Assembly (NCBI GenBank): GCA_964433755.1
Contig: CAYSSR010000002.1
Coordinates: 62,001-126,000, forward strand
Length of the DNA: 64,000 bases
Origin: JAUVXJ01 sp964433755
GTDB taxonomy: Bacteria > Chloroflexota > Anaerolineae > UBA7937 > B3-Chlor
Direction of reading: 5' to 3'
Shown here: piece by piece, positions 8,390-17,075 of the stretch
How the letters are laid out: each line of letters starts with the position of its first letter
How positions within the stretch are numbered: position 1 is the stretch's first letter
The notes under the pieces: model-generated
Told to the model about the DNA's origin: nothing
Seen by the model: only the letters and a program-made list of their open reading frames with translations
Databases searched by the model: none
Made by a program: the position numbers and the translations under genes

Positions 8390-8483
8390 CGCCCACTCCC
8401 TTCTGCCTTGGTCCACCACCCGTCAAGAAGACCACGGTCAACTCGGGGCCAGCCCGTGACTGCTCCTGGCGAGCACTGACCAC

Positions 8484-8512
8484 ATTATGGCATACTCTCT
8501 CCGCGCTGTCAA
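8484..8512 (-). promoter_or_regulatory. Promoter of the BTAD regulator gene
   Basis: On the minus strand TTGACA (8507-8512) and CATAAT (8484-8489) are 17 bp apart, placing the start of transcription about 85 nt before the ATG. The rest of the 351-base divergent gap 8390-8740 shows no gene; it must also hold the promoter for the flavin reductase, which could not be pinned down. Confidence 0.6.
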
Positions 8513-8740
8513 GGGTCTGGCCCACATATAGTGCGGTCCGGCAGAGTCGTGCGGCATATCTAGTGTACCGTGGAGCGCGTACGGTGGCGACTGACATCAC
8601 ACCTAGGGGGAACAGTCACCTCGTACGCGTGCCTTGGAGTTCAGCAAGGCGCGCCTCGACTGTCAGCTTGTTGGGGCTCGCAACGTATGATACCATCCTC
8701 TGTGCGGCAACTCTGTTGCCAAGTGAGAAGGAGGACACAG

Positions 8741-9298
8741 ATGGCGAAGACGAGAAAGAAACCGTCGACCTACCTCTACCCGGTCCCCGTCGTCATGGTG
8801 ACCTGTGGAGTGGAGAAGCCGAATGTCATCACCCTGGCCTGGGTGGGCACGGTGTGCTCCGATCCGCCCATGGTGGGCATCTCTGTGCGACCTGGCCGCC
8901 ACTCTCACCAGCTCATAGAGGAGACCGGGGAGTTCGTGGTCAACATCCCCGGCCAAGACTTGTTGGAGATCGCCGATCACTGCGGCCTGGTCTCGGGCCG
9001 CAAGGTCGACAAGCTCACAGAGTTCGGGCTCACACAGGAGTCGGCCGCAGAGGTCCAAGTCCCGCTGATCGCGGAATGCCCTGTGAACCTGGAATGTAGG
9101 GTCGTACAGAAGCTGGAGCTTGGCGCTCACGACCTGTTCTTGGGCGAGGTCATCGCCGTCCACGTCGAGGAGGGGGTCCTCGACGAAACAGGACGTCACA
9201 TAGACTACGATAGGGCCAAGCCGTTCGCTCTGACCTCCGCTGAGTACAGAGGCTTGACCGAGCCACTGGGGAGCATCGGCTGCTCCCTCAAGGAATGA
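8741..9298 (+). CDS. Flavin reductase-like FMN-binding protein
   Basis: The 185-residue protein has the flavoredoxin fold signatures: N-terminal PVPVVMVTCG, VITLAWVGTVCSDPPMVGISVRPGRHSHQLI, and EFVVNIPGQDLLEIADHCG. These bind FMN, and relatives transfer electrons from NAD(P)H or ferredoxin. ATG 8741 has a strong upstream GAAGGAGG. The frame can be extended to 8570, but the extension has no family character. It converges on the cyclase gene, and its partner is unknown. Confidence 0.85.
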   Translation: MAKTRKKPSTYLYPVPVVMVTCGVEKPNVITLAWVGTVCSDPPMVGISVRPGRHSHQLIEETGEFVVNIPGQDLLEIADHCGLVSGRKVDKLTEFGLTQESAAEVQVPLIAECPVNLECRVVQKLELGAHDLFLGEVIAVHVEEGVLDETGRHIDYDRAKPFALTSAEYRGLTEPLGSIGCSLKE

Positions 9299-9305
9299 CC
9301 GCGAC

Positions 9306-10433
9306 TCACGCCTTCGCGCCGCTATCTCTGAGATCGAGAGCCTCGTAAACCTCGGCCTCTTCCGCGCGCCGCTTGATTCGCATCCGGCCCAGAGACTTCA
9401 CCTCAACCAAGTCTTTGACTTGGTCGTAGGTGGCGCGACTCAGGAGGATCTGCTGCTCCTTGGCCTGCTCTTGCAGGCGGAAGGCCACGTTCACAGCATC
9501 CCCTATAGCGGTGTAGTTCATCAGTGCCTGGCTGCCCACGTTTCCGACCACCGCCTCGCCGGTGTTGATGCCGAAACCGAAATGCAGGGCGGGCTCCTGA
9601 TCCTGATCCATGAGGCTCTCCCTTACCGCAAACGCAGTCTTCACGGCGCGCAACGCGTGATCAGGTTGGTCGAGCGGGGAGTTGTACAGGGCCATCACTG
9701 CATCGCCCATGAACTTGTCGAGCACGCCCCCATTGGCGAAGATAGACTCTGTGGCTATGCTCAGATACCCGTTCACCACCTCTATGAGGCGCTCCGGTGG
9801 CATCTTCTCCGCCAGCGCCGTGAAGCCTCGTAGATCCGCAAACAGGATCGTTACCTCTCGCCGTTCACCCCCTAGATTCGCCCGTGAGGGATCGTCGATC
9901 AAGTACTGGGCTACCTGCGGCGGCAGGTAGCGCTCGAACAGTACCCGCGTTTGCTCCTCCAGCTCACGTATGCGCCCGTAGCTCGTCTCCAGTTCGTCGT
10001 ATCTCTCCTGAAGCTCGTCGTGGGCCTCGGCGAGCTCTCGCTGGAGGCGCTCCCTTTCTCGTCGAAGATGGCACCGCTCCAACACCCTCTCCACCCTGAT
10101 GAACGCCTCCCGGTAGTCCAGAGGTTTGATCAAGTAGTCATCAGCGCCAGCGGTGAGCGCCTTGACCGCGATCTCTTCCGACCCGAACGCGGTGACCATC
10201 ACAATGCCTATGAGGGGTTGCTGCTCCCGGATCTCCCTCAGCGTGTCGATGCCGTCCAGCTTGGGCATCATTATGTCAAGCAGTACCAGGTCCGGCTCGT
10301 GCTCCTTGACGGCCGCCAACGCTGCACGACCATCCGCAGCCGTGGTCACATCGTAGCCTACCCTCTCCAGAAGCTGCGCGGTCACCTCACGAAAGGCATC
10401 GTTGTCGTCTGCCAAGACGATTCGCGCGGTCAT
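9306..10433 (-). CDS. Response regulator fused to class III nucleotidyl cyclase
   Basis: A receiver domain (about 1-120, phosphoacceptor Asp53 in LLDIMMPK) is joined by a coiled coil (about 125-175, RRERERLQRELAEAHDELQ) to a class III adenylate/guanylate cyclase domain. That domain carries ILFADLRGFTALAE, FMGDAVMALYN and GINTGEAVVGNVG; the metal-binding Asp in ILFAD and in GDAV are both present. It should convert a phosphorelay signal into cyclic nucleotide. No histidine kinase is adjacent, so it is an orphan. ATG 10433 has GGAAGGGA eight nucleotides upstream. Confidence 0.88.
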   Translation of the reverse strand: MTARIVLADDNDAFREVTAQLLERVGYDVTTAADGRAALAAVKEHEPDLVLLDIMMPKLDGIDTLREIREQQPLIGIVMVTAFGSEEIAVKALTAGADDYLIKPLDYREAFIRVERVLERCHLRRERERLQRELAEAHDELQERYDELETSYGRIRELEEQTRVLFERYLPPQVAQYLIDDPSRANLGGERREVTILFADLRGFTALAEKMPPERLIEVVNGYLSIATESIFANGGVLDKFMGDAVMALYNSPLDQPDHALRAVKTAFAVRESLMDQDQEPALHFGFGINTGEAVVGNVGSQALMNYTAIGDAVNVAFRLQEQAKEQQILLSRATYDQVKDLVEVKSLGRMRIKRRAEEAEVYEALDLRDSGAKA

Positions 10434-10499
10434 TGATCCCTTCCCGTCCCCGTCCAACCGAGAACGCAGACTCTTAACGGTCGAACGCTGTCCACAAAG

Positions 10500-11114
10500 C
10501 TACAGATACCCCAAGGCCTTCAGCCTGTCCTCCAGTACCTGCTCCTCTTCCTTGCTGTAGACCTCGTCCCCGCTCTCGGAGGCCTCCGGCAGGTAGCCCA
10601 ACTCCTCCAACTTGCTCAGGATCTTGCCGACGCTCTCCTCCAGGCTCTCGCTATCGCTATGGACGACGACTTCCGCATTGAGCGGTTCTTCGTATGGATC
10701 TGAGACCCCCGTGAAGTTCTCGATCTCCCCCGCGAGCGCCTTCTTGTACAACCCCTTGACATCTCGATCGATGAGCACCTCGAGAGGGCAGCTACAATAG
10801 ACCTCCACGAAGCGACCGATGTCCTCGCGGATGTAGTCTCGCACCGCTCGATAGGGCGAGATAGCAGAACCAATGGCCGCAACGCCATTTCGAGTGAGAA
10901 GCTTGCACACGAAGCCGATCCGCTTGATGTTGATGTCCCGGTCTTCCTTGCTGAAACCCAGTCCCTTGCTCAGATTGGTGCGGACCACGTCCCCATCCAG
11001 GACCTCCACCTTAAGGCCTCTGTCCCGGAGAATGCTCTCCACAGCACGGGCAAGCGTTGTCTTGCCTGCGCCGGACATTCCCGTGAACCATAGGGTGAAC
11101 CCTTCCTGTTCCAT
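10500..11114 (-). CDS. cysC: Adenylylsulfate (APS) kinase with extra C-terminal tail
   Basis: The 204-residue protein carries the P-loop GMSGAGKTT (12-20), the DGDVVRTNLSKGLGFSKEDRD region, and the DVKGLYKKALAGEIENFTG substrate loop of APS kinases, which phosphorylate APS to PAPS. The kinase core ends near residue 176. A tail of about 28 residues follows, ending YSKEEEQVLEDRLKALGYL. That closing pattern is familiar from the end of alkaline-phosphatase-superfamily phosphodiesterases, the family of the gene 11 nt upstream. The two genes are plainly co-transcribed. Confidence 0.9.
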   Translation of the reverse strand: MEQEGFTLWFTGMSGAGKTTLARAVESILRDRGLKVEVLDGDVVRTNLSKGLGFSKEDRDINIKRIGFVCKLLTRNGVAAIGSAISPYRAVRDYIREDIGRFVEVYCSCPLEVLIDRDVKGLYKKALAGEIENFTGVSDPYEEPLNAEVVVHSDSESLEESVGKILSKLEELGYLPEASESGDEVYSKEEEQVLEDRLKALGYL

Positions 11115-11125
11115 GAGATACCGTT

Positions 11126-13717
11126 CTAACCCTTTCTGTAGATTATCCTATTGCCCTGCATGTCCGCAGGAACCGGTAAACCCATCGCGTCGAGCACCGT
11201 GGGTGCCACGTCCATGAGTTGTAGACCCTCCACTTCGCCTCTGCCCTGCCCGCGAGGATCGTACACGATGAACACGCCATGCTGGGCATGGTTGGCATCG
11301 TCGGGCCCGATGTCGTTCTCGCGTGTATGGATCCGCCCATGTCCCATGCTGCCCACGGAGCGCCACGCCAGGTTGCCGAAGTAGACCAAGAGATCGGGTG
11401 CCACGTTGCGGCACTCAGCGTATACGTCCTGAGGCTTGTAGGTTACCGTGCCGATATTCGCACCCTTCTCATCCGTGATCTGGGACAGCCTTTGCACGAT
11501 CTCGTCTCGGACTTGCTCGTAGTCCTGAGAAGGGATCACTCCGCGAGGCTCTCTCCCCCGCACATTCATGAACAGACGCCCGTAGTACCCGCCAGCACCC
11601 CAGGCCTTGGTCCGATCCCAGTCGATCTCCACCTTCTCGAGCGGGACGATGCCGCTGGGCTCGTCCTTGATCGCGAGGTAACCCTCCTGTTTGAGCCATT
11701 CGTTGATGCAGATGCCGCCCTCCATGTGCCTCGCGCCGTGGTCGGACACAACCATCACGATCGTCTCGTCACCGACCAGGCCCAAGACCTCCCCGATCTC
11801 ACCATCCAGGTACTTGTAGTACTCCTCCACGACATTCTCGTAGGGAGAGCCTGGCTCGTGCTTCGGGTGCTGAGGGTCGAAGTACTTCCAGAAAGCATGA
11901 TGGATGCGATCGACACCCATCTCCACGAGCATGAAGAAGTCCCACTCCTTCTCGCGCAACAGGTACTTCGCGACCTCGAACCGTTTCCTGGTCATCTCGT
12001 AGATCTGTTGCAGCAGCTCGTCCTTCTCCTCAGTGCGGAAGTTGTCCACGTCGAGCATGTACTCCCCCACCAGACCCTCGATCTCCTGTTTCAGGTCAGC
12101 CGGATAGGTGTACTGGCTCTGGGTGCTCGGCGTGAGGAAGGAAGTGATGATGTAGCCGTTCGTCGGTTTCACCGGGTAAGTCTGAGGCACGCCCACCAGC
12201 GAGACTTTTCGTCCCGCCCGGGAGAGGATGTCCCACACCGTGTCCTCAGCCACGGCGGTTGAGTTGGCAATCCTCATCCTGTCGTAAGAATGATCGGCCC
12301 GGTTTCGGAACCCATAGAATCCAAGGCGCCCAGGGTCCTTACTGGTCATCATGGACATCCAGGCGGGAACGGTGATAGGAGGGATGCTGCTCTCCAGTTT
12401 TCCGTACGTCCCTCCCTCCATCAGCTTCCTGAGATTCGGCAGCCTGTCCCGCCACTTCTCGAAGACAAGTTGCGGCGTCGCACAGTCCAATCCAATGACC
12501 ACTACCTTTCGCTGGTCGTTCGAGCGACCGCTTCCAGCCGTGACGCCCTCCCTCTTCTTTCGCATACCTTCGATCAGGATCTTGCTCACCTCCGGCCGGG
12601 TGAACTCCTCGGGAAGCATCTCCCCGCGACTCACCCGTTCCCTGACCTCCGTCCCGCTCATGACCATGTGATCCTCGGGAGGGTGGGGGCAGGTCTTGAC
12701 GGAGACCAGCCCACCGCACTTGCGGCAGTAGAACATGTGCTCGAAGAAGAGCGGGGTGATGCCTATCTCTTCTCGCTCGAACTCCTCGAAGATCAACTGT
12801 GCATCATAGGTGCCATAGTAGCCGCCTACGCCGGCGTGATCGCGCCCCACGATGAAATGGGTGCAACCGTAGTTCTTGCGCGCCAGCGCATGGAGAATGG
12901 CCTCGCGAGGTCCTGCGTAGCGCATGGCTGCGGGAAACACACCTAGTACGACCCTATCAGGCGGATAGTAGTCGCGCAGCAAAGCCTGGTAGCTCTCCAT
13001 ACGCACGTCGGCCGGGATATCGTCGGCCTTCGTTTCCCCCACCAGAGGGTGGAGCAAGAGGCCGTCACAAACCTCGAGGGCCGTCTTCTGGATCGCCTCG
13101 TGAGCCCGGTGGATGGGGTTGCGCGTCTGGAACGCCACCACTCTGCGCCACCCGCGCTGGGCAAACATGCGGCGCGTCTGTGCTGGATCGTGTCGAAACT
13201 CGGCAAACGATTGGTCCGACGGCCGGTCGAGGAGGTGGATGTCGCCACCCAATAGCACCTCACCCTGGGCGTGCAGCCGCGCAACACCCGGGTGCGCATC
13301 CTCGGTGGTGCGGTATACCAGCTCTGCTTCCCGCTCCTTGTCGTATTCGAACCGTTCGCTCACCTCCATGATGCCCAGGATGCGCTCTCCCTCCAGAAGA
13401 GCGATCTCCTCGCCTTCGCGCAGACCGTCGGCCACCTCACGAGACACGGGCAGGGTGATGGGGATACTCCACACCACTCCGTTGCTCAGGCGCATGTCCT
13501 GGACCACACTCTCGTAGTCAGACTTGGTCATGAAGCCCGTAAGAGGGCTAAATGCTCCCACCGCGATCAGTTCCAGATCCGACACCGCCGTGGAACTGAG
13601 AGACACTCCCTTCAAGCTAGCCGCTCGCTCCAGCGCCGCCTCTCTCAACACGCCACGCAGCACACGATCTACGAGCGTGCCTCCATGGGGAGCGATGGCT
13701 ATCCCATTCTTCGCCAT
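11126..13717 (-). CDS. ATP sulfurylase fused to alkaline-phosphatase-superfamily phosphodiesterase
   Basis: Residues 1-392 form a complete ATP sulfurylase: QTRNPIHRAHE (197-207), GRDHAG (291-296), and a zinc site CRKC...CPH (Cys331, Cys334, Cys343, His345). After a short linker, residues 404-863 are a type I phosphodiesterase/nucleotide pyrophosphatase domain with Asp411 in GLDCATP, the nucleophile Thr449 in ITVPAW, VDRIHHAFW, VVSDHGARH and a last His in NHAQHG. ATP sulfurylase makes APS and pyrophosphate from ATP and sulfate. The second domain could remove a product or a nucleotide, but its substrate is not known. The frame is continuous, so this is a real fusion. CysC follows 11 nt later. 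Confidence 0.92.
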   Translation of the reverse strand: MAKNGIAIAPHGGTLVDRVLRGVLREAALERAASLKGVSLSSTAVSDLELIAVGAFSPLTGFMTKSDYESVVQDMRLSNGVVWSIPITLPVSREVADGLREGEEIALLEGERILGIMEVSERFEYDKEREAELVYRTTEDAHPGVARLHAQGEVLLGGDIHLLDRPSDQSFAEFRHDPAQTRRMFAQRGWRRVVAFQTRNPIHRAHEAIQKTALEVCDGLLLHPLVGETKADDIPADVRMESYQALLRDYYPPDRVVLGVFPAAMRYAGPREAILHALARKNYGCTHFIVGRDHAGVGGYYGTYDAQLIFEEFEREEIGITPLFFEHMFYCRKCGGLVSVKTCPHPPEDHMVMSGTEVRERVSRGEMLPEEFTRPEVSKILIEGMRKKREGVTAGSGRSNDQRKVVVIGLDCATPQLVFEKWRDRLPNLRKLMEGGTYGKLESSIPPITVPAWMSMMTSKDPGRLGFYGFRNRADHSYDRMRIANSTAVAEDTVWDILSRAGRKVSLVGVPQTYPVKPTNGYIITSFLTPSTQSQYTYPADLKQEIEGLVGEYMLDVDNFRTEEKDELLQQIYEMTRKRFEVAKYLLREKEWDFFMLVEMGVDRIHHAFWKYFDPQHPKHEPGSPYENVVEEYYKYLDGEIGEVLGLVGDETIVMVVSDHGARHMEGGICINEWLKQEGYLAIKDEPSGIVPLEKVEIDWDRTKAWGAGGYYGRLFMNVRGREPRGVIPSQDYEQVRDEIVQRLSQITDEKGANIGTVTYKPQDVYAECRNVAPDLLVYFGNLAWRSVGSMGHGRIHTRENDIGPDDANHAQHGVFIVYDPRGQGRGEVEGLQLMDVAPTVLDAMGLPVPADMQGNRIIYRKG

Positions 13718-13849
13718 ACCAGACTAACCTCTTTCTTCAAGAATGCTAGAAATCCAACCCTATATGTATACCTCAAGGAGCTCGACTCTGCAAACCCGGC
13801 CCACCAGAGGCGTAGCTGCGCGGCAGCCGTCACAGCCATTCGCGACACC

Positions 13850-16495
13850 CTAGTGCTCGAGAACTAGCAATGCGCCGCCCGCACTGTCAACCATGTAGAT
13901 CCGCTCCCTGGAGCTATCCACCGCGAGCCCCAGGCTGTAGGTAACAGCGTCCACCGGCGTCACCGAAGTCAACGTCAGGTCCTCGGCATCCAACAACAGC
14001 AGTTCCTGACCATCAGCCACGTACAGACGTCCTCTATCGGTGTCGACAGCCACCGCGTACGCCCCACTCAGCGGGCGATCCCAGCCACCTGCCAGGGATC
14101 GCTCGACGTCTCCGCCAGGGAGATCCAGCACGGTCACGCGGCGACGGGGCGGCGAATCCAGGCAGACCACGTAGGCTTCCCCGGCCGCCCGGTCCGAAGC
14201 CAGGCCGAGTACAGGCCCCAGCGAGACTTGCACCGTTGCGGTGGTCTCCAGATTTTCGAGCCCGATAACCGAGACTGTGCCATCCCCGCTGTTTCCGACG
14301 TAGAGGAAGCCCGATTCCCGGTCCAGAGCCAAGTTCTCCGGACACGATCCCACAGCCAGTCGTTGGATCACCCGCTGACCGCCTGTCTCCAGAACCACGA
14401 CCTGGCCCGCGCCGCAATCGGCCACGTAGACTCGACCAGCACTCTCATCGACAGCCACAGCGCTGGGTGCTTCGAGCCCGGTAACGGTGGTCGCGCCACC
14501 GCACCCGAGTTCATCCACCACCGTCACCGTTCCCGCGCCAGAGTTGGCCACGTACACCAGGCCGGTTGACTGATCGACAGCCACGCCCTGCGGGTCGCTA
14601 CCCACTTCAGTGACGCACACCACGCGGTCACTCTGCGTATCCACGGCGACCAGGCTGCCCTCGCTCAGTGTCACGTAGGCCCGATCCCTTTGAGGGTCGA
14701 GGGCGATGGCCTGGGGATCGGCTCCCAACTCAATCCTCGCCTCAACTGCAGGAGCTTCGGCGGGGCGGCTCGGATCCCCCAGGTAGGTGACCGGTGCCGC
14801 GAGCACTGGGGAGACAGCGCCGGCCGACACATCCAACTGATCCAACAAGTAGTCCAGATCGCTGCTCAACTCCGCCTCATCCTGGGTCTCCAGGCCACCT
14901 GACAGCGCACCACCGCCTCTCGCGCCGATGGGCATGCGCTGCACGTACAGCTCGTCCACCACGATCACCGGCGCTGCCGAGAGAAGGGGATAGATCGTGG
15001 CATCTTCTGCGGTCGCCGTGACGTCGCTCCTGTACGTCCCAGCCACGTCAGCAACCCGAGCCCGGAAGGTGATAGTCAGGCTGGACGGATGCACTTCGAG
15101 AGGATCCGGCTTGGACAACGCACTGACCACCGTGTACTGCTTGTGGGGGAGGTCCGTGCCGGGATAGAGCCAATCCCATTCTTGCCACGTGCCGTAGGGA
15201 TCGACGAGTTCGAAGGCAGTGACGCCCACGACTTCACGCCAGGACGGCCAGAAGTCCTGAAACGCCCTTCTCATGTAGTAGGCGCGGTTATCCTCGGTTA
15301 TGGCTGCGAAGCCCTCGAATCGAAACGTGCGATCGTGGAGAGCGTAGCCCGTCTCCGTCAACAGGACCTTGACACCCTTCCGTCCGCCGTACCTGGACAA
15401 GGTCCGCAGCTCCAGCAAATAACTGTCTATGGCATACTGAGGATAACGGGCTGTACCGTCATGGATGTTGTAGCGCGGCGGGTGGTTCAGCGGGTAACAA
15501 TGTGCAGCCCAGAGATCGAAGGAGTCCACGAATCGAGGTACAGCAGTCAACTGCCTCGTGAAGAAGGCGTTCCCGGGTGTGAGTGCCCCGTTGAGCACCT
15601 TGATGCGCGAATCTCCGATGCGGTGGATCGCCGCCGCCACGTCCACGAAGAAATGACCGTACTCCACAGCATTGGGTTCACCGCCCCACTCTAGCGGCAG
15701 ATCCGGCTCGTTCCACACTTGCACATACAAGAGGCGGCCCTCCCGTCGTGGCAATCCTTTCACGACCCTCTTGTATGCTCTAGCCAGAGCAGAATAGTCG
15801 CCGGGGCTGTCCGGCTCCGGCTTCAGCCAGTAATCGCCTCCCCACTCTCCCTGAAGCCGCACGATAGGGACCAATTGACGGTCGTATGCCGCATTCACGA
15901 AGTACACCCAGCAAGGATCGGGTGCTTGCGTGGTCTCAGTGACGGGATAGAGAAGCTGGGTGACGTAACCCCCAGCGCCGACGAGCTCCAGAGCCTTGTC
16001 CAACTGCAAGTCCACGTAGGACTCCGTACACAGATCCTGCACGAAGGTGTGCACGCCATAGTGGTTGTCGAAGACCCCACTAGCAGCCACCATCCCGAAC
16101 TCTCCCCACGTCAGACTCTGCCCCTGGATGTCTGGATCCTCGAGAGGCACCACCTGCCCCTCCACCTCCACTTCGGACGAACCTGCCTCGTAGCTGAATC
16201 CGTCAGGCAGCACGTGGGTAACGAACATGCCGGTCGCTTGTGCGAAGCCCCAGTTGGAGACTGTGATCCGGTACTCGACCGAACTGCCCGCCTGGGCCAT
16301 CGGCTGCGCGCTCGCGGTGAAACGGATCTCGGCCAGGAGGGCCGCGCATAGCCCGAACCGCAACGACAAGGTCGCAATAGCCAGGAAAACCCACAACAGC
16401 AAAGCCCAAACCGCAACCCTCCTGTGGCTTAGGATCTTGCGGGCTTCACTAGGGGTTCTTCCTTCCCTCGGTCTGGCTCCGATGTCGTCAGTCAT
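13850..16495 (-). CDS. Membrane-anchored glycoside hydrolase/beta-propeller protein with a split DUF11 domain
   Basis: The 881-residue product has a cytosolic start, one membrane segment (27-55), then the first half of a DUF11-type beta domain (about 57-140). A clan GH-A-like hydrolase domain follows (about 141-465). Its acid/base is in QVWNEPD (Glu263) and its nucleophile in LLTETGY (Glu381). The second half of the DUF11 domain comes next (about 468-515, LTITFRARVADVAGTY). The end (about 585-881) is a seven-bladed YVTN/NHL-type propeller with repeated GLVYVANSGAGTVTV-like blades. It should face outward and act on polysaccharide. It precedes the sulfate-activation genes on the same strand with a 132-nt gap. 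Confidence 0.82.
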   Translation of the reverse strand: MTDDIGARPREGRTPSEARKILSHRRVAVWALLLWVFLAIATLSLRFGLCAALLAEIRFTASAQPMAQAGSSVEYRITVSNWGFAQATGMFVTHVLPDGFSYEAGSSEVEVEGQVVPLEDPDIQGQSLTWGEFGMVAASGVFDNHYGVHTFVQDLCTESYVDLQLDKALELVGAGGYVTQLLYPVTETTQAPDPCWVYFVNAAYDRQLVPIVRLQGEWGGDYWLKPEPDSPGDYSALARAYKRVVKGLPRREGRLLYVQVWNEPDLPLEWGGEPNAVEYGHFFVDVAAAIHRIGDSRIKVLNGALTPGNAFFTRQLTAVPRFVDSFDLWAAHCYPLNHPPRYNIHDGTARYPQYAIDSYLLELRTLSRYGGRKGVKVLLTETGYALHDRTFRFEGFAAITEDNRAYYMRRAFQDFWPSWREVVGVTAFELVDPYGTWQEWDWLYPGTDLPHKQYTVVSALSKPDPLEVHPSSLTITFRARVADVAGTYRSDVTATAEDATIYPLLSAAPVIVVDELYVQRMPIGARGGGALSGGLETQDEAELSSDLDYLLDQLDVSAGAVSPVLAAPVTYLGDPSRPAEAPAVEARIELGADPQAIALDPQRDRAYVTLSEGSLVAVDTQSDRVVCVTEVGSDPQGVAVDQSTGLVYVANSGAGTVTVVDELGCGGATTVTGLEAPSAVAVDESAGRVYVADCGAGQVVVLETGGQRVIQRLAVGSCPENLALDRESGFLYVGNSGDGTVSVIGLENLETTATVQVSLGPVLGLASDRAAGEAYVVCLDSPPRRRVTVLDLPGGDVERSLAGGWDRPLSGAYAVAVDTDRGRLYVADGQELLLLDAEDLTLTSVTPVDAVTYSLGLAVDSSRERIYMVDSAGGALLVLEH

Positions 16496-16594
16496 CTGCG
16501 CCGCCCACTGCTCTTGTCTCGTCGCTAGGAGGCGGATGCTCCCTCCATGCGACTAGCCGATGCTTCCATCCCTTTGTGCACTTGCCCACAGCAC

Positions 16595-16624
16595 TTGACA
16601 CGCGCCTCCTCGTCGTGTTATAAT
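16595..16624 (+). promoter_or_regulatory. Consensus promoter of the FmdB-CsoR operon
   Basis: TTGACA (16595-16600) and TATAAT (16619-16624) are separated by 18 bp. Both boxes are perfect. Transcription would start near 16632, at the edge of the operator described next, giving a leader of about 180 nt before the FmdB gene. Confidence 0.8.
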
Positions 16625-16632
16625 AAAGTAGG

Positions 16633-16647
16633 TACCCCCAGGGGGTA
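16633..16647. promoter_or_regulatory. CsoR-type operator (perfect palindrome)
   Basis: TACCCCC-A-GGGGGTA is a perfect 7-1-7 inverted repeat placed directly after the -10 box, where bound repressor would block transcription. CsoR/FrmR-family sites typically have this G/C-run palindrome flanked by TA. A CsoR-family gene lies in the same operon at 17076, so autoregulation is likely. Confidence 0.75.
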
Positions 16648-16809
16648 TGTCCCGTCATCGGCCTAGAGAGGCCGCGAGCAGACCACTTGAGTGCCGGGTC
16701 GTGAGAGCAGACACACCAGCCTCATGAACGCTCGAGGGACGCGACCCGTTTGAAGTCGACACTCGGGGGCACCGTCAAAGAACTGGACTTCACAGGAGGT
16801 CAGAGATTC

Positions 16810-17016
16810 ATGCCCATCTATGAATACCGTTGCCAGGAGTGTGGTGAGAAGTTCGAGAAACTCGTTCGGAGCGGCAACGATCACCCCACACTGACCTGCC
16901 CCAACTGCGGCAGTCAGCAAGCGGAGAAGCTCCTTTCTCTATTCGGCACCAGTGGCTTCAGTACCACACCCAACTTCACATCGTCATCCTCAGACTCTTG
17001 CCAGCCTTCAGGTTGA
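16810..17016 (+). CDS. FmdB-family zinc ribbon protein
   Basis: The 68-residue protein starts MPIYEYRCQECG and has two CxxC knuckles (Cys8/Cys11 and Cys31/Cys34 approximately), the single zinc ribbon of the FmdB family. A Ser-rich tail (TSSSSDSCQPSG) contains one more Cys. ATG 16810 has AGGAGG in front. The role of these proteins is unsettled; they are called putative regulatory proteins. It is the first gene of a metal- or sulfur-responsive operon. A second FmdB protein is at 48814. Confidence 0.82.
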   Translation: MPIYEYRCQECGEKFEKLVRSGNDHPTLTCPNCGSQQAEKLLSLFGTSGFSTTPNFTSSSSDSCQPSG

Positions 17017-17075
17017 AGCATCTGAACGTGAGAGCCGTAGGCTCCCACCATGACCTCTCTTGAGGAATAGCCGCG

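Noticed and set aside
11279..12262. 327-residue plus-strand ORF
   Set aside because: It is antisense to the phosphodiesterase domain, which carries all metal-ligand motifs.
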